Shown: positions 54,762 to 63,275 of the stretch, one piece after another
Position numbering within the stretch: the first letter of the stretch is position 1
Layout of the letters: each line of letters opens with the position of its first letter
DNA from: Aliiroseovarius zhejiangensis
GTDB taxonomy: Bacteria > Pseudomonadota > Alphaproteobacteria > Rhodobacterales > Rhodobacteraceae
DNA: 64,000 nucleotides
Reading direction: 5' to 3'
Assembly: GCF_014656375.1 (NCBI RefSeq)
Contig: NZ_BNCH01000002.1
Location: 434,001 to 498,000 of the forward strand
Program-made: the position numbers and the translations under genes
The notes under the pieces: model-generated
Told to the model about the DNA's origin: nothing
Seen by the model: the letters and a program-made list of their open reading frames with translations, nothing else
Databases searched by the model: none

Positions 54762-55988
54762 TCACACCTCATCCTCCTGCGGCCGCAGCATCAGCCAGAT
54801 CAGCGATGCTCCTGCCAGCGCAAGGAACGGCACCATGGCGAGGTTGACGGCGTTCCAGCCCTCGACCGTCGAGCCGCCCGAGCAGTTCATCAGCCCGCCC
54901 GAGGCCAGTGACGCAATGGTCACGCAGCCAAAGACGATCATGTCGTTCATGCCTTGTACGCGGCCGCGCTCCTCGGGCGCGTGGGCACCGGCCAGCATCG
55001 AGGTCGCACCGATGAAGCCAAAGTTCCAGCCGACGCCCAGCAGGATCAGGGCGACGAAGAAGTTCTCCAGCTCGACCCCTTGCAGCGCGACGACGCCGGC
55101 AAGGCCAAGGATGGCCAGGCCGGTGGCGATCACCTTGCGGGTGCCGAAGCGCGCGATCAGGTGGCCGGTGAAGAAGCTGGGCACGAACATCGCCAGCACG
55201 TGGGCGGTGACGACATTGCCCGCCATGTCGGTTTCAAACCCGCAGCCGACCACCGCCAAGGGCGTCGAGGTCATGACAAGGTTCATCAGCGCGTAAGAGA
55301 CCATGCCGCAGATGATCGCCACCGCAATCACCGGGTCGCGCAGAAGCTCGCGCCTTGTGCGGCCCTTGGGATCGTCAGCCGTGGGTTTGGGCGGTTTGGG
55401 AATGTCCAGCCCAAGGAACAGAAACGCGCCCAGAATGTTGATCGCGATAATGGTCAGATAGGCGCCCAGAAATGGCACAACCAGCATGTCATTGGTGGCA
55501 TTGAACAATTGCGGGCCGATGATCGCCGAGGCCAGCCCCCCCGCCATCACATAGGAAATCGCCTTGGGCCGAAAGGCGGGCGAGGCCGTGTCGGCGGCGG
55601 CGAAGCGATAGAACCCCTGCGCCGACTGATACAGCCCCATCAGGAAGGACCCGATCAGGAAGATGGTGAAATCCGCTTGCGTCAGGGCATAGGCGCTGAT
55701 CGCGGCGCCCAGCGATCCGCCCAGCGTGCCCAGCCAGAAGCCCACGCGCCGCCCGAAGGTCTGCATCACCCAGGCGACCGGGTTGGCAAACACCATCGAG
55801 CCGCCCACCATCAGCGAAATCGGCAGCGTCGCCCAGCAGGGGTTCGACGCAAGCGATTGCCCGGCCAGCCCCGCCATGGTGAAGATCATCGGCATTTGCG
55901 ACCCAAGGATGGCTTGCGCCAGCACCAGGATGGTCACGTTGCGCTTGGCGCGGGCGTCGTCGGTCGGGGTCAGGGTCGCGTCACTCAT
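54762..55988 (-). CDS. MFS transporter
   Basis: This is a 408-aa, 12-helix major facilitator protein. Helices begin with NVTILVLAQAILGSQMPMIF. The loop after helix 2 reads QTFGRRVGFWLG, a degenerate form of the canonical GxxxDRxGRR. The second half includes TGHLIARFGTRKVIATGLAI and APEERGRVQGMNDMIVFG. Substrate unknown. The start may be 55988 or 55994 (two ATGs). It follows cobB on the same strand with an 80-base gap. A cobalamin-related role is possible only by position. Confidence 0.85.
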   Translation of the reverse strand: MSDATLTPTDDARAKRNVTILVLAQAILGSQMPMIFTMAGLAGQSLASNPCWATLPISLMVGGSMVFANPVAWVMQTFGRRVGFWLGTLGGSLGAAISAYALTQADFTIFLIGSFLMGLYQSAQGFYRFAAADTASPAFRPKAISYVMAGGLASAIIGPQLFNATNDMLVVPFLGAYLTIIAINILGAFLFLGLDIPKPPKPTADDPKGRTRRELLRDPVIAVAIICGMVSYALMNLVMTSTPLAVVGCGFETDMAGNVVTAHVLAMFVPSFFTGHLIARFGTRKVIATGLAILGLAGVVALQGVELENFFVALILLGVGWNFGFIGATSMLAGAHAPEERGRVQGMNDMIVFGCVTIASLASGGLMNCSGGSTVEGWNAVNLAMVPFLALAGASLIWLMLRPQEDEV

Positions 55989-56067
55989 GCGCATATGCGT
56001 ATCTGTGAGCAGGAGATTTGACCAGACGGAAAAAACCGCGCCGGACGCGGCATTTGATCGCCCTTGG

Positions 56068-57351
56068 TCAGGCGCGGTCAATCAAATGGGCAAAACTGCC
56101 GGAGACATGGCCCCGGATCAGCCCCATGGGGGGCAGGGCGTTGCCTTCGGCGTCATAGGCGGTGAACAACGGCGTTCCCTCGGCCCGCAGAGTGGTGGCG
56201 TAATGAAACTCATGCGCCGTCCAATCGCCCGCGAACGGGCCGTGCGTGGCGGTCAGCGACCGATACCCCAGATGCAGTTTACGCGTCGCAAAGCTGGTTT
56301 CCAGGTCCAGCAACCCCAGCATCGCGTGTCTGATGCCGTCCTTGTCGGTGATCGCGTGGCCCAGCACCATGTAGCCCCCGCATTCGCCATAGATCGGGCA
56401 GGTCGCGGCGCGCATGCCGGCCCTGAACGTCCGGGCTGTGGCGAGTGTTTCGGCGTGCAGTTCGGGATAGCCGCCGGGCAGGAAGATGAAATCCGCGGTT
56501 GGGTCCGGGGTTTCATCGGAAAGCGGCGAAAACGGCAGGATCACCGCACCCTCTGCCTGCCAGTCGGCCAGAATATGCGGATAGGCGAAGGCGAAGGCGC
56601 GGTCCGACGCGATGGCGATCCGCTTTCCGGGCGCGGATATTTGCGGGCCGGTTTGTGCCAGCGCCGGGATCGGTTCCGCCAATTCTGTCATAGCGTCAAG
56701 GTCGATCGCAACCTCGACCGCGTCGGCCACGCGGTTCAGATAGGCCTGCAGGTCAGGGTGTTCGCCCGCCTGCACCAGCCCCAGATGGCGCGACGGATGC
56801 TCCATCCCCGCTTGCCGATGCACGGCGCCCAGCACCGGGATCCGGTTGTCTTTCAAGGCAGAACGCAGCATCGTTTCATGGCGCGGGCTGCCGACATTGT
56901 TCAGGATCACACCAGCCACGCACACATCTCTGTCATGGGCAGCGAAGCCTGCGACCAGCGGCGCAACCGAATGGGCCAGCCGCGCGCAGTCGACAACCAT
57001 CACGACGGGTACGCCCAGCTGGCGCGCCAGATCCGCTGTCGCCCCACGCCCGTCCGGCGGCGCACCATCGAACAACCCCATCGCGCCTTCGATCAACAAA
57101 AGATCTGCGCCGGTGGCGGCAAGGGCGTTTATCCGTGCGGGTTGCATCGCCCAGGCGTCCAGATTGGGGCAGTCCCGCCTGCAGGCGGCGGCGTGGAAGC
57201 GTGGGTCGATATAATCGGGGCCGGATTTCGCGCCGCTCACGTCCACACCCCGGCGCGACAAGGCGCGCAAAAGGCCAAGCGTCAGCGTGGTCTTGCCGCT
57301 GCCCGAGGATGGCGCGGAAAGGATCAGACCATTCTGACCCAAGCGGGTCAT
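56068..57351 (-). CDS. cobB: Cobyrinate / hydrogenobyrinate a,c-diamide synthase
   Basis: CobB/CbiA (427 aa) amidates the a and c side chains of the corrin ring using glutamine and ATP. The N-terminal dethiobiotin-synthase-like P-loop is APSSGSGKTTLTLGLLRAL, followed by SGAKSGPDYIDPRFH and LLIEGAMGLFDG. The C-terminal class I glutamine amidotransferase shows the nucleophile in IYGECGGYMVLG. Its ATG overlaps the cobA stop by one base, so the two are translationally coupled. Confidence 0.94.
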   Translation of the reverse strand: MTRLGQNGLILSAPSSGSGKTTLTLGLLRALSRRGVDVSGAKSGPDYIDPRFHAAACRRDCPNLDAWAMQPARINALAATGADLLLIEGAMGLFDGAPPDGRGATADLARQLGVPVVMVVDCARLAHSVAPLVAGFAAHDRDVCVAGVILNNVGSPRHETMLRSALKDNRIPVLGAVHRQAGMEHPSRHLGLVQAGEHPDLQAYLNRVADAVEVAIDLDAMTELAEPIPALAQTGPQISAPGKRIAIASDRAFAFAYPHILADWQAEGAVILPFSPLSDETPDPTADFIFLPGGYPELHAETLATARTFRAGMRAATCPIYGECGGYMVLGHAITDKDGIRHAMLGLLDLETSFATRKLHLGYRSLTATHGPFAGDWTAHEFHYATTLRAEGTPLFTAYDAEGNALPPMGLIRGHVSGSFAHLIDRA

Positions 57352-58220
57352 CAGCGATCCTCGGCCGGACGGCCACGGCCCAGCGGGTCGGTGTTGCGCG
57401 GGGCCATTCCGGCCGCCAGCGCCTGCCAGTCCAGCGCCTGACGCATCAGAACGGCACGGCCGACGCAGATGATCGCAGGGGCTTCGATGCCATCGCGCGC
57501 GGCGTCCTCGAGACAGGTGCCAAGGGTGGTTTCCAGAACGCGTTGATCGGGCGTGGTCGCGTTTGAGGTGATGGCGACGGGTTCATCCGCGGGGCGCCCT
57601 GCCTCCATCAGCGCGGCACGAATCCGGTCCAGATGCTTCATACCCATATAGATCACGATCACCTGCGAGCCGCGGGCAATCGCGGCCCAATCCAGCGATC
57701 CGGGCGTGTCGCCCGACTGGTCATGGCCGGTCACGAAGGTCACGGATTGGTTCACATCGCGATGGGTGACGGGAATGCCCGCATAGGCCAGCCCGCCGAT
57801 CCCCGCCGAAATGCCGGGAATGATGCGGATCGGGACGCCATGTTGCACAAGTGTCTGGCCTTCTTCACCGCCGCGCCCAAACACAAAGGGATCGCCGCCC
57901 TTCAGGCGCAGAACTTTCTTGCCCGCACGCGCCAGATCAACCAGTTGCAACGAGATGTCGCGCTGTTTGGCCGACGGTTTCCCGCCGCGCTTACCTGCAT
58001 AAATTATCTCGGTCCCAGGCTGTGCCCAGGACAGGATTTCAGGGGCGACCAATGCGTCATGCACGATCACGTCAGCTTGCGACAGGGCGTTGACCGCATG
58101 GATGGTCAACAGCCCGGGATCGCCGGGACCGGCCCCCACCAGCCACACCCAACCGGGCTGCATCTGGGGCCAGTCTGTGCCCGGCAGGCGGGGCAGGGTG
58201 TATTCATGCGAGTCGGTCAT
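57351..58220 (-). CDS. cobA: Uroporphyrinogen-III C-methyltransferase
   Basis: CobA (289 aa, SUMT) methylates uroporphyrinogen III at C2 and C7 to precorrin-2, the entry to cobalamin and sirohaem. Motifs are VWLVGAGPGDPGLLTIHAVN, the YAGKRGGKPSAKQ region, RLKGGDPFVFGRGGEE and GIPVTHRDVNQSVTFVTGH. A 20-residue N-terminal tail comes before the core. It is divergent from cbiD across 97 bases in which no cobalamin riboswitch is apparent. Confidence 0.94.
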   Translation of the reverse strand: MTDSHEYTLPRLPGTDWPQMQPGWVWLVGAGPGDPGLLTIHAVNALSQADVIVHDALVAPEILSWAQPGTEIIYAGKRGGKPSAKQRDISLQLVDLARAGKKVLRLKGGDPFVFGRGGEEGQTLVQHGVPIRIIPGISAGIGGLAYAGIPVTHRDVNQSVTFVTGHDQSGDTPGSLDWAAIARGSQVIVIYMGMKHLDRIRAALMEAGRPADEPVAITSNATTPDQRVLETTLGTCLEDAARDGIEAPAIICVGRAVLMRQALDWQALAAGMAPRNTDPLGRGRPAEDR

Positions 58221-58317
58221 GCGCTTCTTATGCACCGGGGCGCGGGGGACGAAAAGCGCCGATGCGACCTCAATCGGTGGATTGGCGGCGCTGCGGCCTC
58301 GGCCTATAGTCGGCGCG

Positions 58318-59370
58318 ATGACCAGTGATTTGCCCCCCAAACTCAGACGCGGCTGGACCACGGGCGCTTGCGCGACCGCAGCGGTGAAAGCCACGCTTGA
58401 GGGGCTGTGGGGGGGCGGTGTGCCGGATCGCGTGACGATCACCCTACCCAGAGGCGAAACACCGACATTTGTCGTCGAAGAGGCTGGGCAGGCAGACAGC
58501 TGGGCCGAGGCCGCGATCATCAAGGACGCAGGCGATGACCCGGACGTGACCCATGGCGCCCTGATCCGCGCGCGGGTCGCCACCGGCCGGGCCGGGCAGG
58601 GTATCCGCTTTCTGGCAGGCGATGGCGTGGGCATCGTGACCAAGCCCGGCCTGCCGATCCCGCCGGGCGAACCTGCCATCAACCCCGTGCCGCGCCAGAT
58701 GATGAAGGGGGTTATCCATGAAGCGGCAGAGACGTTCGGGAAAAGCCCCGATCTGAATGTAACGATTTCCGTGAGGAATGGCGCGCAACTGGCTGAAAAG
58801 ACCTGGAATCCGCGTTTGGGGATCAAGGGCGGCCTGTCGATCCTGGGCACCACGGGCATCGTGCGCCCGTTTTCCTGTGCGGCGTGGATCGCCTCGATCC
58901 ATCGGGGCATCGACGTGGCCCGCGCCGAGGGGCTGACCCATGTGGCGGGCTGCACTGGCGCGACCTCGGAACGGGTCGTGCAGGCGCTTTATGGCCTACC
59001 GGATGGGGCCATGCTTGATATGGGGGATTTTGTTGGGGGAATGTTGAAATACCTCGCGCGCCATCCGATCCGGCGCGCAACCATCGGTGGAGGCATTGGC
59101 AAATTGACGAAACTGGCCCAAGGCGCGCGCGATCTTCATTCAGGCCGCAGTCAGGTGGATTTCCACCAGCTTTCTGACTGGATGGGGGATCCAGAGGTCC
59201 GGGGCATGAATACTGCCCTGGAAGCATATGAAAAGCATGGAAAAAGAATGGCTGATGTGGTCGTGGAGAAGGCCCGGGACGAGGCTGCCAAGATGCTGCG
59301 GGAGGCTGATATAAGACTTGATGTCGTGATGATTGACCGAAACGGCACCGTGATCGGACGGGCGTCGTGA
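58318..59370 (+). CDS. cbiD: Cobalt-precorrin-5B C1-methyltransferase CbiD
   Basis: CbiD (350 aa) methylates C1 of the corrin ring, best known from the anaerobic cobalamin pathway. The N-terminal signature LRRGWTTGACATAAVKATLE is unmistakable, followed by GKSPDLNVTISVRNG and the glycine-rich LKYLARHPIRRATIGGGIGKL. In aerobic organisms the equivalent step belongs to CobF. The frame is open upstream to 58090, but MTSDLPPKLRRG fits. It ends in a GTGA overlap with cobK. Confidence 0.94.
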   Translation: MTSDLPPKLRRGWTTGACATAAVKATLEGLWGGGVPDRVTITLPRGETPTFVVEEAGQADSWAEAAIIKDAGDDPDVTHGALIRARVATGRAGQGIRFLAGDGVGIVTKPGLPIPPGEPAINPVPRQMMKGVIHEAAETFGKSPDLNVTISVRNGAQLAEKTWNPRLGIKGGLSILGTTGIVRPFSCAAWIASIHRGIDVARAEGLTHVAGCTGATSERVVQALYGLPDGAMLDMGDFVGGMLKYLARHPIRRATIGGGIGKLTKLAQGARDLHSGRSQVDFHQLSDWMGDPEVRGMNTALEAYEKHGKRMADVVVEKARDEAAKMLREADIRLDVVMIDRNGTVIGRAS

Positions 59371-60098
59371 AGCTCCTTCTGCTGGCAGGGACGCAGGAAG
59401 CGCGCGCCATCGCGGACCGATTGGCCGCCGAAGGGATTGATGCCATGGCGTCATTGGCCGGGGTCACGGACGAACCCAGATTGTTCCCCATTCGGACGCG
59501 CAGGGGCGGATTCGGAGGTGAAGAGGCGCAGGAGCGCTATCTGAAAGACGGCAAATTCGACACGGTGATTGACGCAACCCACCCGTTCGCGACCCGTATT
59601 TCCAGTCGGACGCTGACCATCGCGCGGAGACACGGGCTGCGCTATCTTCGCGTTTTGCGCCCAGCCTGGCGGGCGCAGGACGGCGATCTGTGGCACGCGG
59701 CGACGACCAGGGAAGACGTGGAAAGACTGGTTCCCAAGGGTGCCCGTGTTTTTCTGGCGACCGGCGCGCAATCCATTGATGAATGGTCCGAATTTGCCAA
59801 GGGCAGAACGCTGTTCTGCAGGCGCGTGGATCGGACCGATGATCCGTTCCCCTATGACGGCAGCTGGATCATCGGGCAGCCGCCCTTCGTACTGGCCTAT
59901 GAGATGCGGCTTCTGAAAACCTATGCAATTGATTGGGTTGTGGCGCGAAATTCAGGCGGACCGACACGTGCGAAACTGGATGCTGCGCGCGCGCTTGGGC
60001 GTCCCGTCGCGCTTCTGGACCGGCCCGCGATGATGGATTGTGACCACGTTTCAACACCCGACGAGGCGCTGGCGTGGCTGACCAAACAGACCGCCTGA
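59367..60098 (+). CDS. cobK: Precorrin-6A reductase
   Basis: CobK/CbiJ (243 aa) reduces the corrin macrocycle with NADPH (or NADH for CbiJ). The N-terminal MKLLLLAGTQEARAIADRLA and the core DTVIDATHPFATRISSRTL are family hallmarks, as is the C-terminal VVARNSGGPTRAKLDAARAL. The start is GTG, overlapping the cbiD stop by four bases. It overlaps the following glycosylase gene by 25 bases. Confidence 0.93.
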   Translation: MKLLLLAGTQEARAIADRLAAEGIDAMASLAGVTDEPRLFPIRTRRGGFGGEEAQERYLKDGKFDTVIDATHPFATRISSRTLTIARRHGLRYLRVLRPAWRAQDGDLWHAATTREDVERLVPKGARVFLATGAQSIDEWSEFAKGRTLFCRRVDRTDDPFPYDGSWIIGQPPFVLAYEMRLLKTYAIDWVVARNSGGPTRAKLDAARALGRPVALLDRPAMMDCDHVSTPDEALAWLTKQTA

Positions 60099-60712
60099 TC
60101 CACGGACCGGATTGCCTGCGCGAAGGGGCGAAATGGCTCTGTGCGGCAGAGCCTGCCTTCCAAACTGTCCACGATCAAATCGACGACATTCCCCTGCGCC
60201 TGCGCGATGACGGGTTCGGGGCCCTGATGTTTGCCATCGTGGGGCAACAGGTCTCGACCGCCTCAGCCGCTGCGATCTGGGCACGGGTCGAAGGCGCGGG
60301 CATGGTGACGCCGGACGCGGTTGCCTGCGCAAGCCCTGATGATCTGGCCGCCTTGGGCTTGTCACGCCCCAAGATCCGCTATGCCCATGCGTTGGCGCGG
60401 GCAGGGATCGACTATCCCGCTTTGCGCAGGATGCCGTCGGATCAGGTGATCACCACGCTGACGGCCGTGCCGGGGATCGGGACATGGACGGCCGAGATCT
60501 ATGCGCTGTTCGCGCTGGCGCGGGCGGATGTGTTTCCGGCGGGTGATCTGGCCCTGCAGGAAGCCGCAAGGCTGCTGTTCAACCTGCCCGCGCGCCCGGC
60601 GGAAAAAGAGATGCGGTCCCTTGCCTTCGCGTGGTCTCCGTGGAGAGGCGTTGCGGCCCGGCTGCTCTGGGCCTATTACCGGCTGGAAAAGCAACGCGAA
60701 GGGATCCGCTGA
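60074..60712 (+). CDS. DNA-3-methyladenine glycosylase, AlkA-like
   Basis: This is a 212-aa base-excision glycosylase of the HhH-GPD family. The helix-hairpin-helix LTAVPGIGTWTAEIYALFAL is followed by DVFPAGDLALQEA, whose Asp is the catalytic residue. The N-terminal part FGALMFAIVGQQVSTASAAAIW matches AlkA proteins that lack the extra N-terminal domain. The GTG start lies inside the end of cobK, and the stop abuts the next start (TGATG). The gene is therefore embedded in a compact transcript of unrelated functions. Confidence 0.9.
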   Translation: MADQTDRLIHGPDCLREGAKWLCAAEPAFQTVHDQIDDIPLRLRDDGFGALMFAIVGQQVSTASAAAIWARVEGAGMVTPDAVACASPDDLAALGLSRPKIRYAHALARAGIDYPALRRMPSDQVITTLTAVPGIGTWTAEIYALFALARADVFPAGDLALQEAARLLFNLPARPAEKEMRSLAFAWSPWRGVAARLLWAYYRLEKQREGIR

Positions 60713-61392
60713 TGAACCGAATACTGGATGTGAAACGCCGCCCGGCGGCCTCGGGCAACACCAAATCGGTGGTGGTGTTCCTGCATGGCTATGGCGCGGA
60801 CGGGGCTGACCTTCTGGGCCTTGCCGACCCGTTGTCGGAACATCTGCCGGATACGGTGTTCATCGCCCCCGACGCGCCCGAGAAATGCGCGGGCAATCCG
60901 TTCGGCTTTCAGTGGTTTCCCATTCCTTGGCTTGACGGCTCGTCGGAAGAAGACAGCATGAAAGGCGCCAATCAGGCCGCGCAGGATATCGACGCCTTTC
61001 TGGATCAGGTGCTTGAGGATGAGGGGATAAGCCCTGAACAACTCATCGTTTTCGGCTTCTCGCAAGGCACCATGATGGCGTTGCGTGTGATCCCGCGCCG
61101 GGACGAACCGATTGCCGGGATCGTCGCGTTTTCGGGACGGATGCTGGAGCCTGACCAGTTTGCCGATCACATCAAGTCCAAGCCGCCCGTGCTTTTGGTG
61201 CATGGCGATCAGGACGACATGGTGCCGCCGGGCCATTTCTCGGAAAGCGGCGAAATCCTTCAGGCCAACGGGTTCGAGACCTATGGTTTCATCATGAAGG
61301 GCACAGGCCACGGCATCGCGATGGACGGCTTGTCGGTTGCGCTGAGCTTTATACAGGACAAGCTGGGCATCAAATCGGCCGCGAAGGAATAG
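60712..61392 (+). CDS. Alpha/beta-hydrolase, phospholipase/carboxylesterase family
   Basis: This 226-aa esterase resembles carboxylesterase 2/acyl-protein thioesterase. The oxyanion region is VVVFLHGYGADGADLLGLAD, the nucleophile is in IVFGFSQGTMMALR, the acid in LLVHGDQDDMVPPG, and the histidine in MKGTGHGIAMDG. It starts by overlapping the glycosylase stop. No signal peptide; substrate unknown. Confidence 0.9.
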   Translation: MNRILDVKRRPAASGNTKSVVVFLHGYGADGADLLGLADPLSEHLPDTVFIAPDAPEKCAGNPFGFQWFPIPWLDGSSEEDSMKGANQAAQDIDAFLDQVLEDEGISPEQLIVFGFSQGTMMALRVIPRRDEPIAGIVAFSGRMLEPDQFADHIKSKPPVLLVHGDQDDMVPPGHFSESGEILQANGFETYGFIMKGTGHGIAMDGLSVALSFIQDKLGIKSAAKE

Positions 61393-61467
61393 CCTTTCCC
61401 GTCACATCGTTGTCATGCTGTTGTCATGCCGCGACTTCATACTCATGTTACCCCAACATGATGGGGC

Positions 61468-61495
61468 TTGTCAGGTTGATCATCCTATATATAGT
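61468..61495 (+). promoter_or_regulatory. Promoter candidate for the HNH endonuclease gene
   Basis: TTGTCA (61468-61473) and TATAGT (61490-61495) are 16 bases apart, about 78 bases before the ATG at 61573. The surrounding TATATATA stretch is the most A/T-rich part of this region. Confidence 0.5.
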
Positions 61496-61572
61496 CAACC
61501 TTAGAGCATGGGGCGGGCGTCCCCGCCCCGGTGGCCTGACCAAGGGCCAATACGGGCGAGGATTGACGCGAG

Positions 61573-62157
61573 ATGGATGGCGATTTCAGGACAGAGTTTG
61601 TGCGCGAAGGCGGCGGGGCCAGAACCAATGCAGCCCTTGTGCTCAATGCCGATTACCGGCCCCTGTCATACTACCCCTTGTCCCTGTGGCCCTGGCAGGA
61701 GGCGGTGAAGGCCGCGGTGCTGGACCGGGTCAACATATTGGCCGAATATGACGAGGTGGTCCGAAGCCCGTCGCTGGAGATACGGATCCCCTCGGTGGTT
61801 GTCCTGAAAGACTATGTGAAACCTCAAAAGCGCGTGGCCTTCACGCGCTTTAATCTTTTTCTGAGGGACGAATTTTGTTGCCAGTATTGCGGGGCCAAGG
61901 GGGATCTGACCTTTGATCATGTGGTGCCACGGGCCGCAGGTGGCGTGACCAGTTGGGAAAATGTCGTGGCCGCCTGCCAGAAATGCAACCTGCGCAAAGG
62001 GTCAAAGCCCCTGCGATTTTCCGGGCTGAACCTGCGCAAACCGCCGCGCCAGCCTGCCGCGGGAGAATTGCGCAACATCGGGCGCAAGTTTCCGCCCGGC
62101 CACTTGCATGAAAGCTGGATGGATTTCCTCTATTGGGATGCCGAACTGGAGGCGTGA
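61573..62157 (+). CDS. HNH endonuclease
   Basis: This is a 194-aa HNH nuclease with a zinc-ribbon-type core: CCQYCGAKGDLTFDHVVPRA, WENVVAACQKCNLRKG. The histidine in DHV, the Asn in WEN and four cysteines are intact. The N-terminal 80 residues (ALVLNADYRPLSYYPLSLWP) match a widespread chromosomal HNH group whose role is not known. It is not next to any phage or restriction gene, so a housekeeping DNA-processing role is more likely than mobility. Confidence 0.92.
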   Translation: MDGDFRTEFVREGGGARTNAALVLNADYRPLSYYPLSLWPWQEAVKAAVLDRVNILAEYDEVVRSPSLEIRIPSVVVLKDYVKPQKRVAFTRFNLFLRDEFCCQYCGAKGDLTFDHVVPRAAGGVTSWENVVAACQKCNLRKGSKPLRFSGLNLRKPPRQPAAGELRNIGRKFPPGHLHESWMDFLYWDAELEA

Positions 62158-62207
62158 CGGTGACTGCGCAAGGCGCTAGCCTGCCTTCATGAAAAGGGAG
62201 CTTCGCC

Positions 62208-63158
62208 ATGCCTGATCCATTCTTCACGCCGATTTCTGGATTCGATCTGCCGCGCTTTGCAGGTGTGCCGACCTTCATGCGTCTGCCACACGTCGAATTT
62301 GACCATCCCCGATTTCCCGAGGTGCAGATCGGGCTGATTGGCGCGCCGTGGGATGGGGGCACGACAAACCGGCCCGGCCCGCGCCACGGCCCGCGACAAT
62401 TGCGCGATATGTCCACCATGATCCGCGCGCAGAACGGGGCGACCGGCGCGCGACCGTTCGAGGCCGCGAACTGCGCCGATCTGGGTGATGTGGCCCCGAA
62501 CCCTGCCGATCTGATGGACAGTTTGCAACGGATGGAGACGTTCTATGCGCGGGTGAGGGCGGCAAATGTCCGCCCGTTGACCGCCGGGGGTGACCACCTG
62601 TGCACCCTGCCGATTCTGCGAGCATTGGCCAAGGATCGCCCCCTTGGCATGATCCACTTCGACAGCCACACAGACCTGTATCATTCCTATTTCGACGGCA
62701 CCATGTACACGCATGGAACCCCTTTCCGCCGCGCGGTGGAGGAGGGGTTGCTGGATCCGCAGCGCGTGGTGATGATCGGCATTCGCGGCACCGCCTATGA
62801 CAACGAGGATCGGGATTTCGCCGATAGTGTCGGTATTCGGGTGATCCCGATCGAAGAGTTTCACACGCGCGGCGTTGCCGATGTGATGAGCGAGGCGCGC
62901 GATATTGCTGGGGCAGGTGACACCTATGTCAGCTATGATATCGATTTCGTGGACCCCGCCTTCGCCCCCGGCACCGGCACGCCCGAAGTGGGTGGCCCAA
63001 ATTCATATCAGGCGATCGAGGTGGTGCGCGAGTTGCAAGGGGTGACGATCGTCGGGGCCGATCTGGTCGAGGTCTCGCCCCCCTTCGATGCCACAGGTGC
63101 GACCGCCTATCTGGGGGCGTCGATCATGTTCGAACTTCTGTGCGTAATGACAGGCTGA
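62208..63158 (+). CDS. Agmatinase-family ureohydrolase (copy 2)
   Basis: This is a second 316-aa manganese ureohydrolase. Ligands are in TAGGDHLCTLPI, GMIHFDSHTDLYHSYFDG and SYDIDFVDPAFAPGTGTPEV. The usual FDAHxD has Ser in place of Ala. The entrance region APWDGGTTNRPGPRHGPRQL differs from copy 1 (FDQAVTNRPGTRLGPRAI), so a different guanidino substrate is likely. AAAGGGAG precedes the ATG. No pathway partner is adjacent. Confidence 0.87.
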   Translation: MPDPFFTPISGFDLPRFAGVPTFMRLPHVEFDHPRFPEVQIGLIGAPWDGGTTNRPGPRHGPRQLRDMSTMIRAQNGATGARPFEAANCADLGDVAPNPADLMDSLQRMETFYARVRAANVRPLTAGGDHLCTLPILRALAKDRPLGMIHFDSHTDLYHSYFDGTMYTHGTPFRRAVEEGLLDPQRVVMIGIRGTAYDNEDRDFADSVGIRVIPIEEFHTRGVADVMSEARDIAGAGDTYVSYDIDFVDPAFAPGTGTPEVGGPNSYQAIEVVRELQGVTIVGADLVEVSPPFDATGATAYLGASIMFELLCVMTG

Positions 63159-63181
63159 CCGCTCACGGCCACCACTTTCGC

Positions 63182-63209
63182 TTGAGGTGGGGCGGATGAA
63201 TGCTAGACT
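63182..63209 (+). promoter_or_regulatory. Promoter candidate for zwf
   Basis: TTGAGG (63182-63187) and TAGACT (63204-63209) are 16 bases apart. The operator-like palindrome at 63247-63258 would lie roughly 40 bases into the transcript, where a bound repressor could block elongation. Confidence 0.45.
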
Positions 63210-63246
63210 TCGCGGCACGGGATGTTTAGAAGCCGTGACAGAACCC

Positions 63247-63258
63247 GTTAGCGCTAAC
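63247..63258. promoter_or_regulatory. Putative LacI-family (AglR) operator at zwf
   Basis: GTTAGCGCTAAC is a perfect 12-bp palindrome, 17 bases before the zwf start codon. It differs by a single base from the site at 2169-2180 in the aglR-aglE region, so the same regulator probably binds both. Confidence 0.65.
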
Positions 63259-63275
63259 AGCAAATGGAGCAGCCC

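Noticed and set aside
58221-58317. Cobalamin riboswitch between cobA and cbiD
   Set aside because: The gap is only 97 bases, divergent, and shows no B12-box sequence.
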